Below the pieces are notes generated by a model. It was given only the letters and a program-made list of their open reading frames with translations, ran no database searches and was not told the DNA's origin. 64,000 nt of DNA from Bacteroides sp. GTDB taxonomy: Bacteria > Bacteroidota > Bacteroidia > Bacteroidales > Muribaculaceae. Below are positions 25,569-34,713 of this stretch, in pieces (the stretch's first letter is position 1; each line of letters begins with the position of its first letter). The stretch spans positions 13,685-77,684 of the forward strand of contig JAAVEA010000007.1 in NCBI GenBank assembly GCA_014801535.1, read 5' to 3'. The translations under genes were made by a program, and so were the position numbers.

Positions 25569-27215
25569 TTATTTGCAACTATCCATCGGACAACGGGGCT
25601 TGATCTGTTTGAAGAAGTCGTTACCCTTGTTGTCGACAAGAATAAAGGCGGGGAAATCCTCTACATCAATTTTCCAGATAGCCTCCATGCCGAGTTCGGG
25701 ATATTCGAGAAGCTCTACATTTTTGATGGAGTTTTTCGCGAGGATAGCGGCCGGACCACCGATAGAGCCGAGATAGAAGCCACCGTGTTTTTTACAAGCG
25801 TCGGTCACCTGCTGGCTGCGGTTACCTTTCGCGATCATCACCATCGAACCACCTGCAGCCTGGAACTGATCTACATACGGGTCCATACGGCCGGCTGTTG
25901 TCGGACCAAATGAACCTGAAGGCATCCCTTCCGGCTTCTTGGCGGGGCCTGCATAGTAGATGGGATGATCCTTAAGATACTGAGGCATCGGCTCGCCGGC
26001 ATCAAGACGTTCCATGATCTTTGCATGAGCAATGTCGCGGCCAACGATGATGGTTCCGTTAAGTGAAAGACGTGTTGAAACGGGATACTTGTCGAGAGTG
26101 GCAAGTATCTCCTCCATCGGCTGGTTAAGGTCGATCTTCACCACTTCTCCCTCACCTGCCTGACGCAAAGACTCAGGGATAAGTTCGCCGGGGAATTCAT
26201 CAAGTTTTTCGATCCAGAGACCATCCTTATTGATTTTCGCTTTCACGTTACGGTCTGCCGAACAGCTCACTCCCATACCCACAGGGCAAGAAGCGCCATG
26301 GCGCGGCATACGGATCACGCGAATATCGTGTGCGAAATATTTTCCTCCGAACTGAGCGCCCAAGCCAAGATTGTGGGCAGCCTCAAGAAGTTCCTTCTCA
26401 AGCTCGACATCGCGGAAGGCGTGTCCGTATTCATTACCTTTCGTGGGAAGATTGTCATAGTATTTTACAGAAGCTTTCTTCACGGCTGCAAGATTGGCCT
26501 CGGCTGAAGTGCCGCCAATCACAAATGCGATGTGATAGGGAGGACACGCGGCCGTGCCGAGAGTTTTCATCTTCTCTATAAGGAAAGGAACCAATGTCTT
26601 TTTATTCAGAATCGCTTTTGTTTCCTGATAAAGATAGGTTTTGTTGGCCGAGCCGCCACCTTTGGCAACAAAAAGGAAATTATAGTCCATCCCCTCGGTG
26701 GCATGAATCTCGATCTGCGCGGGCAGATTGCAGCCGGTATTCACCTCATCATACATGGTGAGAGGAGCATTCTGTGAATAACGGAGGTTATTTTCAGTGT
26801 ATGTCTTATACACACCCTCGGATATTTTCTCTTCATCATCACAACCGGTCCATACCTGCTGTCCTTTATATGCGGAGCAGATTGATGTGCCTGTATCCTG
26901 ACAGAAAGGAAGCACACCCTTTGCAGCCACCTCGGCGTTACGGAGCATGGTAAGTGCTACAAACTTATCGTTTTCGGAAGCCTCGGGGTCGTTAAGAATT
27001 TTTGCAACCATTTCGTTATGCTCGCGACGAAGCATGAATGAACAGTTATGTGAAGCCACATTGGCGATCACTGTCAAAGCCTCGGGGTCTACCACAAGCA
27101 TTTCATGACCGTTCCAATCCTCCACCTTCACGTAGTCTTTGGTAATAAGCTCATACTCCGTAGTGTCGGGGCCGAGCGGAAACATTTCCTGATAGTGAAA
27201 AGGTTTTGTTGCCAT
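25569..27215 (-). CDS. class I fumarate hydratase
   Basis: Iron-sulfur fumarase that interconverts fumarate and malate in the reductive (fumarate-respiring) branch of the TCA cycle used by Bacteroidales. It is 548 residues with fused alpha and beta parts. Candidate [4Fe-4S] cysteines lie in '[11 protein letters not shown]', '[13 protein letters not shown]' and '[17 protein letters not shown]'; '[16 protein letters not shown]' lies in the beta part. The name fumA or fumB is not distinguishable. It is monocistronic, facing away from the amidase gene across a divergent promoter pair. Confidence 0.94.
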   Translation of the reverse strand: MATKPFHYQEMFPLGPDTTEYELITKDYVKVEDWNGHEMLVVDPEALTVIANVASHNCSFMLRREHNEMVAKILNDPEASENDKFVALTMLRNAEVAAKGVLPFCQDTGTSICSAYKGQQVWTGCDDEEKISEGVYKTYTENNLRYSQNAPLTMYDEVNTGCNLPAQIEIHATEGMDYNFLFVAKGGGSANKTYLYQETKAILNKKTLVPFLIEKMKTLGTAACPPYHIAFVIGGTSAEANLAAVKKASVKYYDNLPTKGNEYGHAFRDVELEKELLEAAHNLGLGAQFGGKYFAHDIRVIRMPRHGASCPVGMGVSCSADRNVKAKINKDGLWIEKLDEFPGELIPESLRQAGEGEVVKIDLNQPMEEILATLDKYPVSTRLSLNGTIIVGRDIAHAKIMERLDAGEPMPQYLKDHPIYYAGPAKKPEGMPSGSFGPTTAGRMDPYVDQFQAAGGSMVMIAKGNRSQQVTDACKKHGGFYLGSIGGPAAILAKNSIKNVELLEYPELGMEAIWKIDVEDFPAFILVDNKGNDFFKQIKPRCPMDSCK

Positions 27216-27309
27216 AATCGGGGTTACTTTTATTTTAGTTTTGTTAAGTCGTTTTTAAGCTGCGTCACAAAGATTAGATCCGTTCAAAAGTCATGACACA
27301 TCCTCATGG

Positions 27310-27341
27310 CAAATTTAGACATTATTTGTCGATTTAACAAA
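27310..27341 (-). promoter_or_regulatory. promoter of the fumarase gene
   Basis: TTTG (27341-27338), 20 bases, TAAATTTG (27317-27310) followed by C. Full consensus; leader about 85 bases. Confidence 0.65.
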
Positions 27342-27367
27342 TTTTAGAACCCCTCAGAAGTCAACAA

Positions 27368-27399
27368 TTTGCCGAACCCCCGATTTTTCGCTAATTTTG
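27368..27399 (+). promoter_or_regulatory. promoter of the envelope operon starting at 27429
   Basis: TTTG (27368-27371), 20 bases, TAATTTTG (27392-27399) followed by C. Because the -7 box lies inside the longer reading frame, the true start must be ATG 27429. Confidence 0.68.
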
Positions 27400-27428
27400 C
27401 ATTTCAAGAATCGAACTCATTTAAAAGA

Positions 27429-30400
27429 ATGAAATTAAAAAGACCCATTTATTATATCGTAGCGGCCTTGTGTGCCGTGGCAGCAGTCAATATCCCGGCT
27501 AATGAAGCCGAGGCTAAGAAAAAAGCCAAGACAACCCAGACTTCAAAATCTTCCAAGTCTTCCAAATCAAAAAATTCAAAATCATCAAAATCATCTAATT
27601 CCAAATCTTCAAAGGGGGGAAATTCAAAAAAAAGCAAAAACTCATCATCCACAACCAGGGGGTCAAAGAATAACGGTCGCAATTCAAAAGCATCGAAGGT
27701 TGCATCTTCAAAAAACAACAGCAAGGCATCCTCGCGCACGTCGCGCCGCACAGCCGCCCCTACTCCCCCCAAGGAGACTCCTCAGAACGATTCGCTGACA
27801 CTCGCGGTGAACAGTGCGGTTGTGAAATGGGTCCCTTCAGAGCTTAATCCGGGCGGCCTGAGAGTTAACAGTGTCAAGACCGACAGCCGTTCCAGAACGG
27901 CAACGGTGAGCCTGAACGAGAATTTCACATATATGCCCGTGACGCGCCGATTCATTGACTCTGTTTCGGAACAAGTGAAGAAGGCTCTCCCCGACTCTAT
28001 TTCAAATTACAGGGTCAACCTCAATGTAGCCAATAAAGCATACAGTTCATATATCAACAAGATCGATGTGCTCCCTGAGAAATACAGGCAGAATCCGGCC
28101 TTTGTAACGGAGGTGAACCCATCGGTGAATCCGTCAAAAGGAATGCCTAACGATATTGTGGCTCTATGGCCCTCTCACGGACGCTATTATAAGGTCGGCT
28201 CAGGGGGTGGATGGGCATGGCAACGCGGCTTCCTTTTCCAGACCATTGAAGACCTCTACACTATGGGATATATCTATCCTTATGTGGTGCCCATGCTCGA
28301 AAATGCGGGTGCATACGTGTTTCTTCCACGTGAGCGTGACACCAACACAAACGAGGTGATCGTGGATAATGACATCAACGAAGGAGGCCAGATCTTTTCA
28401 CAGCCATATTATAAGGAGAGCAACGGTGCCCATCAATGGGCTACCGGTGAGTTAGACGGTTTTATATATGATCTTCCGGATTTCCGCGACACGGAGAATC
28501 CGTTTGAGAACGGTACATACCGACAGGTGAACACCACCCGCAACGGCAAACCCTCTGTGGCCGGATGGTATGCCGATATTCCTAAAGATGGGGAATATGC
28601 CATATATGTAAGTTACAAGACTCTTCCCAATTCAACTAAAGATGCCCGTTACACTGTGAATTACTCCGGTGGCACGAAAGAATTTATCGTGAATCAGACC
28701 ATGGGAGGTGGAACATGGATATATTTAGGCACATTCCCTCTTGAGAAGGGTTACAGTGACACGGAACCTGTTGTGACACTCACCAACCTTTCTTCAGCCG
28801 AGGGTGCTATAGTTACAGCCGATGCTGTAAAGATCGGTGGCGGAATGGGCAACATCGCACGCAGCGACCGCCGCTCCGATGTCTATTATGATCCTTCTAC
28901 TCCCGAGAACGATCTGCCCGACGATGAGGAGGAGAGCGATGAAGATAACGAGGAGAGCGATGACAGCGATATCGATGCAATGGACAACGATTCTCCATCT
29001 GCTAAAATTCAGACCGCTACCACACCTCAGAAACTGAAGAAGGGTGTGGCCCCGAAATTCACCACATCAGGGATGCCCCGATGGGTGGAGGGTTCAAGAT
29101 ATTGGCTTCATTGGGCCGGATTCCCCGAGTCGGTATACTCTCCATTCCACGGGAAGGATGATTATAAAGATGATTATACCGACCGCGGCCATTGGGTGAA
29201 TTATCTGGCAGGAGGGTCGCGTGTGCTTCCCGATGAACCGGGGCTTAACCTTCCGGTAGACCTTTCTTTCGCGTTGCATTCAGATGCAGGAGTGAGAAAA
29301 GATGACAGTTTTGTGGGCACACTCGGTATCTATTACACCAACGGCGGCCGTTCATATGAAGACGGCACGCCGAGGATGAACTCCCGTATCCTCACCGACA
29401 TGGTGATGCGTCAGATCACCAATGATATACGTCAGCAATACGAACCTAAATGGACAAGGCGTTCGATGTGGGACAAATCATATCTCGAAGCACGAGTTCC
29501 TGAAGTGCCGGCCACTCTCATAGAGCTTATGAGTCATCAGAATTTTGCGGATATGATGTATGGCCTGGATCCGAATTTCAGATTTTCCGTAGGACGTTCC
29601 ATATATAAGGGTCTGGCCCGCTTCCTCGCCGAAAGAAAAGGACGTGAGGTGGTGATCCAGCCTTTGGCAGTGAAGAATTTCGCAATCAAAAAGTCGGGGA
29701 AAAACAATTATCGTCTAAGTTGGGAGCCAACTCCTGACCCGCTTGAGAAGACCGCAATGCCCGACAAGTATGTTATAATGGAACGCAATGAGGGCGACCT
29801 CGGATTCCATAAGATTGCCGAGACCTCCTCTACTCATTATGACATTAAAGTAAACGATGATAAGATTCATAGTTTCAAGATAATCGCCGCTAATGCAGGA
29901 GGCTTGTCCTTCCCATCGGAAGTTCTCGCTTTATGTGAAGGTGAAAACGATGCGAAACCGGTGTTGATTGTGAACGGCTTCACCCGATTAAGCGGTCCCG
30001 CTCAGGTAAGAGACTCGCGCAGCGCCGGCTTCAAGGCTGACGAAGAATTCGGTGTGCCATATATCAAGGATATCTCTTTCACCGGCTATCAGCAGGAATT
30101 CAACCGCAATGCCGGCAACCGTCACGGTGTAAGCGGAAGCAACTATGCAACCAAAGTCATAGCCGGAAATACATTTGACTATGCTGCCCTGCACGGAGAC
30201 GCAATAGCTGAAAACGGATATGGATTTGTGTCATGTTCGGTTGGAGCTGTGGAGAAAGGTATCGTGAAACTAAACGATTACCAGAATGTGGATCTTATCT
30301 TAGGGAAGCAGAAGACCACCATAGTCGGCAACGGTAAAAGCGGCATCAACTATCGTGCCTTCCCGCAGGAACTGCAGAAGGCCGTGAAGTCTTTCCTCGA

Positions 30401-30968
30401 TAAAGGGGGTAACCTTATAGTGAGCGGTCAATATGTAATCTCAGATCTTCTTGACACTCGCTCTAACCGTGACGACCGTGAATTTGCTGAAAAGGTGCTT
30501 GGATTCATCACCATGGCTGAGAAAGAGAAACAACTTCGTGCGCAGGCAGAGGCAGAAGAAGCCCGTCTGAGAAGAGAGCGCGAGGAAAGGGAAGCGAACG
30601 GTGAAAGCGAGGAGAACCCCGAAGAAGAAGATAAGGGATCCACAAATAACAACGTTTCAGGCACTTCGGCACGCACATCTTTCACAAGCGTAAGAAAGCC
30701 CGATGGACGTCTGCTTACCAACACCGGAAAAACCGTAAGTTACAGCAATACACTTAATGAAGACCTGTATATTGTTGAGAATCCCGACATTCTGGTGCCT
30801 ATGAATGCGGAACAGGCTAAAAAGATACTCACCTTCTCCTCCAACAATCTTGGAGCAGGATATTCCGTGAAGAGCGGAAAGGGGAACCTGACAATATTGT
30901 CTGTTCCTATAGAGAGCATACACGATCAGGCTGACAGAGACAGGATCTTTAAGGATTTTCTAAAGTAA
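27429..30968 (+). CDS. large secreted amidase-fold protein with golvesin-like and Fn3-like domains
   Basis: 1179 residues with a signal peptide ('YYIVAALCAVAAVNIPANEAEA'), then a Ser/Lys/Asn low-complexity stretch of about 75 residues. The body suggests an N-acetylmuramoyl-L-alanine amidase (Amidase_3) fold split by an insert: 'VALWPSHGRYY', 'LSFALHSDAG' and 'ATLIELMSHQN' could supply the zinc ligands and Glu. The insert (about 365-470) resembles the golvesin C-terminal beta domain ('WYADIPKDGEYAIYVSY', 'VTADAVKIGGG'), followed by an acidic linker. An Fn3-like domain starts near 745, and a coiled Glu/Arg-rich segment lies near 1040-1080. Relatives are annotated as xanthan lyase or amidase; peptidoglycan is the likelier target given the AmpG-like gene downstream (inference). 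Confidence 0.72.
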   Translation: MKLKRPIYYIVAALCAVAAVNIPANEAEAKKKAKTTQTSKSSKSSKSKNSKSSKSSNSKSSKGGNSKKSKNSSSTTRGSKNNGRNSKASKVASSKNNSKASSRTSRRTAAPTPPKETPQNDSLTLAVNSAVVKWVPSELNPGGLRVNSVKTDSRSRTATVSLNENFTYMPVTRRFIDSVSEQVKKALPDSISNYRVNLNVANKAYSSYINKIDVLPEKYRQNPAFVTEVNPSVNPSKGMPNDIVALWPSHGRYYKVGSGGGWAWQRGFLFQTIEDLYTMGYIYPYVVPMLENAGAYVFLPRERDTNTNEVIVDNDINEGGQIFSQPYYKESNGAHQWATGELDGFIYDLPDFRDTENPFENGTYRQVNTTRNGKPSVAGWYADIPKDGEYAIYVSYKTLPNSTKDARYTVNYSGGTKEFIVNQTMGGGTWIYLGTFPLEKGYSDTEPVVTLTNLSSAEGAIVTADAVKIGGGMGNIARSDRRSDVYYDPSTPENDLPDDEEESDEDNEESDDSDIDAMDNDSPSAKIQTATTPQKLKKGVAPKFTTSGMPRWVEGSRYWLHWAGFPESVYSPFHGKDDYKDDYTDRGHWVNYLAGGSRVLPDEPGLNLPVDLSFALHSDAGVRKDDSFVGTLGIYYTNGGRSYEDGTPRMNSRILTDMVMRQITNDIRQQYEPKWTRRSMWDKSYLEARVPEVPATLIELMSHQNFADMMYGLDPNFRFSVGRSIYKGLARFLAERKGREVVIQPLAVKNFAIKKSGKNNYRLSWEPTPDPLEKTAMPDKYVIMERNEGDLGFHKIAETSSTHYDIKVNDDKIHSFKIIAANAGGLSFPSEVLALCEGENDAKPVLIVNGFTRLSGPAQVRDSRSAGFKADEEFGVPYIKDISFTGYQQEFNRNAGNRHGVSGSNYATKVIAGNTFDYAALHGDAIAENGYGFVSCSVGAVEKGIVKLNDYQNVDLILGKQKTTIVGNGKSGINYRAFPQELQKAVKSFLDKGGNLIVSGQYVISDLLDTRSNRDDREFAEKVLGFITMAEKEKQLRAQAEAEEARLRREREEREANGESEENPEEEDKGSTNNNVSGTSARTSFTSVRKPDGRLLTNTGKTVSYSNTLNEDLYIVENPDILVPMNAEQAKKILTFSSNNLGAGYSVKSGKGNLTILSVPIESIHDQADRDRIFKDFLK

Positions 30969-30977
30969 CACAGCAGT

Positions 30978-32438
30978 ATGAATATAGTTAGATTTAAAAA
31001 TGTGAATACACTGCGGGAAGAGATTTTCCGCACCCCACTTGAACAATATGTTCTTGTGCAGCTCGATGACCGGGAGATAACTCTCGACCCGCTATATCTG
31101 AACAGGGTTGTGGATACGGCTTCTGAGATTGACGCTACGCTTTCCTACTGCTGGTTTCGTGAGCGTCAGGCAGACGGCACCTTGCTGAATCATCCGGTTA
31201 ATGATTACCAGCCGGGATCGGTGCGCGATGACTTTGATTTCGGGCCTCTGGTGCTTCTGAATGCTGCTGATGTGCTTTCGGCAACCGAGAATTTTACAGA
31301 AAAGGAATCTTCAATGCTCGACGGAGGATGGTATGCCCTGCGTTTACGAATGACAATCGGCAAGATGATTGCAATGATTCCAGAATATCTCTACACAGTG
31401 GAGCGCCGCGACTACCGCAAAAGCGGTGAGAAACAACATGACTATGTGGATCCGCGCAACAGAGCATATCAGGAGGAGATGGAACAGGTGCTCACCAATC
31501 ATCTCGGCATGATCGGAGGGTTGTGGGATGGTAAAACAGAGACGCTGAACTATGATGAACATGATTTTCCCGTTGAAGCCTCTGTTGTGATTCCGGTGAA
31601 AAACCGGGTGCGCACCGTCATTGATGCGGTAAACTCCGCTTTATCGCAGGAAACTACATTCCCCTTCAATGTGATAGTGGTTGACAATGATTCTTCCGAT
31701 GGAACACGTGAAGCGCTCGAGAGCATTTCAGATCCTCGCTTAAAACTGATCAAAGTGGATGCGACCGAGAATCTCGGGATAGGAGGCTGCTGGAACCGCG
31801 CCCTTCTTTCCGAACATTGCGGACGATTTGCCGTTCAACTCGATTCAGACGATCTTTATAACTCTCATTCGGTGCTTCAGGCGATTGTCAACAAATTCCG
31901 TTCAGGTAATTTCGGCATGGTCATCGGAAGTTACTCAATGATTGATTTCGATGGCAATCCGTTGCCTCCGGGAGTGATTTCACATTCAGAATGGACCGAT
32001 GACAACGGGCCTAACAATGCTCTCCGAATTAACGGATTTGGAGCGCCCAGAGCATTCTTCACACCTGTGGCACGCCGCTTTCTTTTCCCCAACGTAAGTT
32101 ATGGAGAAGACTATGCGATGGCTCTGAGAATATGCAGGGATTATGGTGTGGGGCGCATCTACCGGCCGTTATATCTATGCCGCCGATGGGATGGAAATTC
32201 AGATGCCGCACTTTCCATCGAGAAAGTGAACGCAAACAATAACTACAAGGATTGCCTTCGTTCAATCGAACTTATGGCAAGGGTGAAACTCTCTTTTGAT
32301 GAAGCCACAAAAGAGAGAGCATTCCCCCTTCCTCCCAATTTCATGGATAAAGATTTCTTCAGCAATTTAGGATTGGGAGGAGACTTCGATGGTTATGACG
32401 AGGAGGAGGAAGACGATGATAATGATGATGATTTTTAA
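30978..32438 (+). CDS. family 2 glycosyltransferase with N-terminal extension
   Basis: 486 residues. The GT2 domain starts near 195 with '[18 protein letters not shown]', followed by '[12 protein letters not shown]', the metal-binding 'QLDSDDL' and '[15 protein letters not shown]'. No transmembrane helix is seen, so it is cytosolic or peripheral. The first about 190 residues also look like a degenerate nucleotide-sugar fold ('[18 protein letters not shown]'), so the protein may be a tandem transferase. The tail is strongly acidic ('[13 protein letters not shown]'). Its stop overlaps the next start (TAATG). Donor and acceptor sugars are unknown. Confidence 0.82.
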   Translation: MNIVRFKNVNTLREEIFRTPLEQYVLVQLDDREITLDPLYLNRVVDTASEIDATLSYCWFRERQADGTLLNHPVNDYQPGSVRDDFDFGPLVLLNAADVLSATENFTEKESSMLDGGWYALRLRMTIGKMIAMIPEYLYTVERRDYRKSGEKQHDYVDPRNRAYQEEMEQVLTNHLGMIGGLWDGKTETLNYDEHDFPVEASVVIPVKNRVRTVIDAVNSALSQETTFPFNVIVVDNDSSDGTREALESISDPRLKLIKVDATENLGIGGCWNRALLSEHCGRFAVQLDSDDLYNSHSVLQAIVNKFRSGNFGMVIGSYSMIDFDGNPLPPGVISHSEWTDDNGPNNALRINGFGAPRAFFTPVARRFLFPNVSYGEDYAMALRICRDYGVGRIYRPLYLCRRWDGNSDAALSIEKVNANNNYKDCLRSIELMARVKLSFDEATKERAFPLPPNFMDKDFFSNLGLGGDFDGYDEEEEDDDNDDDF

Positions 32439-33358
32439 TGACAACTGAAGAGATAAACGATTTTGTGGAGCATCAGCTCAGTGTCTGGCCTGAGGCTGCG
32501 TCCAACTTCGACGCTCTGTCGCGGGTAGGACGCAAACCGCTTCATATAGGTTCTTTTGCCGCCTATGCCCAACATAACCCGGCGCGTATAAGGAGCACTG
32601 CCGCTAAAACGGATGCGGAGTCAATAAAAAAACGTGCTTGTTTCCTCTGCGCTTCAAATCGCCCCTCAGAACAGATAACCCGGGAATGGATTCCCGGGTG
32701 GGACCTGCTGGTGAATCCCTATCCGATACTCCCTATTCATTTCACCATTGTCGATAAGGAGCATCGTCCGCAAGACGGCATTCCTCCGGAAATGGCAATC
32801 ATGGCTGAAAAAGCACCTGATCTCGCAATATTTTATAATGGCGCGCGCGCAGGGGCTTCGGCTCCTGACCACCGACATTGTCAGGCCGTATTAAAAAGTG
32901 AACTTCCGATTGTGAGACTGGCTGAAGAGAACCATTCCTCCGATATGCCGGCAATCGTGAGTTCGGAGTGTTTCGGCCTCAACCTCCCTTTCAACTTCAT
33001 CAGCGCGATCATAACTCCTGATGAAACAGGGATGTTGAATCTTGCCTTGATGACACAAATAAAAGGGATTGACGCTACTACCGACAAACCTGATACCGGC
33101 CTTGTAAACGCATTCTTCTGGATTGATTCATCTACCGGTCTGCTACGCATAATCGTTATTCCACGAAGGGCCCACAGACCGAGATGTTTCTTTGCGGAAG
33201 ATGAAAGCCGTTTCACTGTTTCACCCGGAGCTCTCGATATGGCGGGAGTGATGATTCTTCCCGTAGAGAAAGATTTCGAGCGCATAACGGAAGATATCGC
33301 GGCTGGTATATATGATGAAGTGGCATTCAGGGGTAAGATTCCTGAAAATATCATCTAA
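32438..33358 (+). CDS. DUF4922 HIT-like phosphorylase/nucleotidyltransferase
   Basis: 306 residues. 'GASAPDHRHCQAV' is the HIT-type His motif (HxH), and 'RACFLCASNRPSEQ' resembles the cysteine-containing start of GalT/ADP-ribosyl-type members. 'GWDLLVNPYPILPIHFTIV' is typical of Ap4A phosphorylase/GDP-hexose phosphorylase relatives, so the enzyme probably releases or transfers a nucleotide from a nucleotide sugar. Translationally coupled to the glycosyltransferase before it, which suggests a shared nucleotide-sugar route. The exact reaction cannot be told from sequence alone. Confidence 0.75.
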   Translation: MTTEEINDFVEHQLSVWPEAASNFDALSRVGRKPLHIGSFAAYAQHNPARIRSTAAKTDAESIKKRACFLCASNRPSEQITREWIPGWDLLVNPYPILPIHFTIVDKEHRPQDGIPPEMAIMAEKAPDLAIFYNGARAGASAPDHRHCQAVLKSELPIVRLAEENHSSDMPAIVSSECFGLNLPFNFISAIITPDETGMLNLALMTQIKGIDATTDKPDTGLVNAFFWIDSSTGLLRIIVIPRRAHRPRCFFAEDESRFTVSPGALDMAGVMILPVEKDFERITEDIAAGIYDEVAFRGKIPENII

Positions 33359-33378
33359 CGACTTTTCACCTATACATC

Positions 33379-34701
33379 ATGAGAAACAAGAATAAGATGG
33401 AAAACGGCTCCGTTTCTCCGTGGAGATGGATACCAACCCTCTATATAGCGGAGGGTCTTCCCTATTTCGCTGTCAACACCCTCACGGTGCTGATGTATGT
33501 GAACATGAATATTTCTCTCAAGGAGATGGCTTTCTTCACAGGATGGCTTTATCTTCCCTGGGTGATCAAACCATTCTGGAGTCCGTTCATTGATCTTTTC
33601 AAGACCAAAAGGATCTGGACTATATCCATGGAAGGGATTATCTGTCTATCCATGGCCGCAATAGGTTTTTTCCTTCCTTTCTCATTTTTCTTCTCCGCTA
33701 CGCTTGTCTTCTTCTGGATAATGGCATTTGCCTCGGCCACTCACGATATAGCAGCCGACGGCTATTACATGCTTGAACTTTCAGATCACGATCAGGCTGC
33801 CTTTGTGGGGGTGCGCTCCACATTCTACAGAATAGCAAGTGTGATCGGACAAGGTGGTCTTGTAATGCTTGCCGGCTATCTTGAAGAGACAATGGGAGAT
33901 ATCGCAGCTGCATGGAGAGCCGTCTTTCTTGTGCTCTCCTTATTCTTCCTTTGCATCACGCTATATCACAGTCGCTTCATGCCCAAAGCCAAGGATGACA
34001 AGCCTGTGCCGGGTGTGACCGCCAAGACGATTCTTAAGGACTTCGCCATGACTTTCGTGACATTCTTCCGTAAATCCGGAATTACGGCAGCCATCTGTTT
34101 CATGCTGCTCTATCGTCTGCCGGAAGCTTTATGCGTAAAACTTGTGCAGCCGTTTCTTGTTTCTCCTCTTTCAGAGGGGGGACTTGGATTAACAACCAGA
34201 GAGGTGGGATTCGTGAACGGAACGATCGGAGTCATTGCGCTTCTCGCGGGGGGAATACTCGGAGGTCTGGCCATTGCGAACGGGGGTCTGAAGAAATGGC
34301 TATGGCCTATGGCTCTGAGCCTGACACTACCATGCGGTGTGTACTGTTACCTCGCTATGGTTCAACCGCTGGATTTCTCACTCATATGCTGCGCAATAGG
34401 GTTTGAGCAGTTCGGATATGGCTTCGGCTTCACCGCCTTCATGCTCTATCTCATATATTTTTCAAGAGGTAAAAACAAAACATCTCATTACGCTTTCTGC
34501 ACTGCTTTCATGGCCTTGGGAATGATGCTGCCGGGAATGGCCGCCGGATGGCTGCATGAAACACTGTCGGGCATAAATATCTTCGGAGGAAGCGCACCTC
34601 AGGGATATATCAATTTTTTCTGGGCCGTGATGATTTGTTGTCTGGCAACTTTCGCAGTCTGTCTCAAACTCAAGATTGATCCCGGCTTCGGAAAAAAATA
34701 G
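33379..34701 (+). CDS. AmpG-like MFS transporter
   Basis: Inner-membrane transporter of 440 residues with about 12 hydrophobic helices. The N-terminal 'YIAEGLPYFAVNTLTVLMY' and 'FTGWLYLPWVIKPFWSPFIDLF' match the AmpG family, whose E. coli member imports anhydromuropeptides for wall recycling; 'FASATHDIAADGYYM' is the family's second motif. It lies 20 bases after the DUF4922 gene. The actual cargo (muropeptide or another glycoconjugate) is inference from the family and from the amidase at the head of the operon. Confidence 0.85.
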   Translation: MRNKNKMENGSVSPWRWIPTLYIAEGLPYFAVNTLTVLMYVNMNISLKEMAFFTGWLYLPWVIKPFWSPFIDLFKTKRIWTISMEGIICLSMAAIGFFLPFSFFFSATLVFFWIMAFASATHDIAADGYYMLELSDHDQAAFVGVRSTFYRIASVIGQGGLVMLAGYLEETMGDIAAAWRAVFLVLSLFFLCITLYHSRFMPKAKDDKPVPGVTAKTILKDFAMTFVTFFRKSGITAAICFMLLYRLPEALCVKLVQPFLVSPLSEGGLGLTTREVGFVNGTIGVIALLAGGILGGLAIANGGLKKWLWPMALSLTLPCGVYCYLAMVQPLDFSLICCAIGFEQFGYGFGFTAFMLYLIYFSRGKNKTSHYAFCTAFMALGMMLPGMAAGWLHETLSGINIFGGSAPQGYINFFWAVMICCLATFAVCLKLKIDPGFGKK

Positions 34702-34713
34702 TAATTTTACACA

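Noticed and set aside
27530-27700. Repetitive DNA in the amidase gene as a phase-variation or CRISPR-like repeat
   Set aside because: The repeats are short, irregular Ser/Lys codons and keep the frame; no spacers or unit of fixed length.
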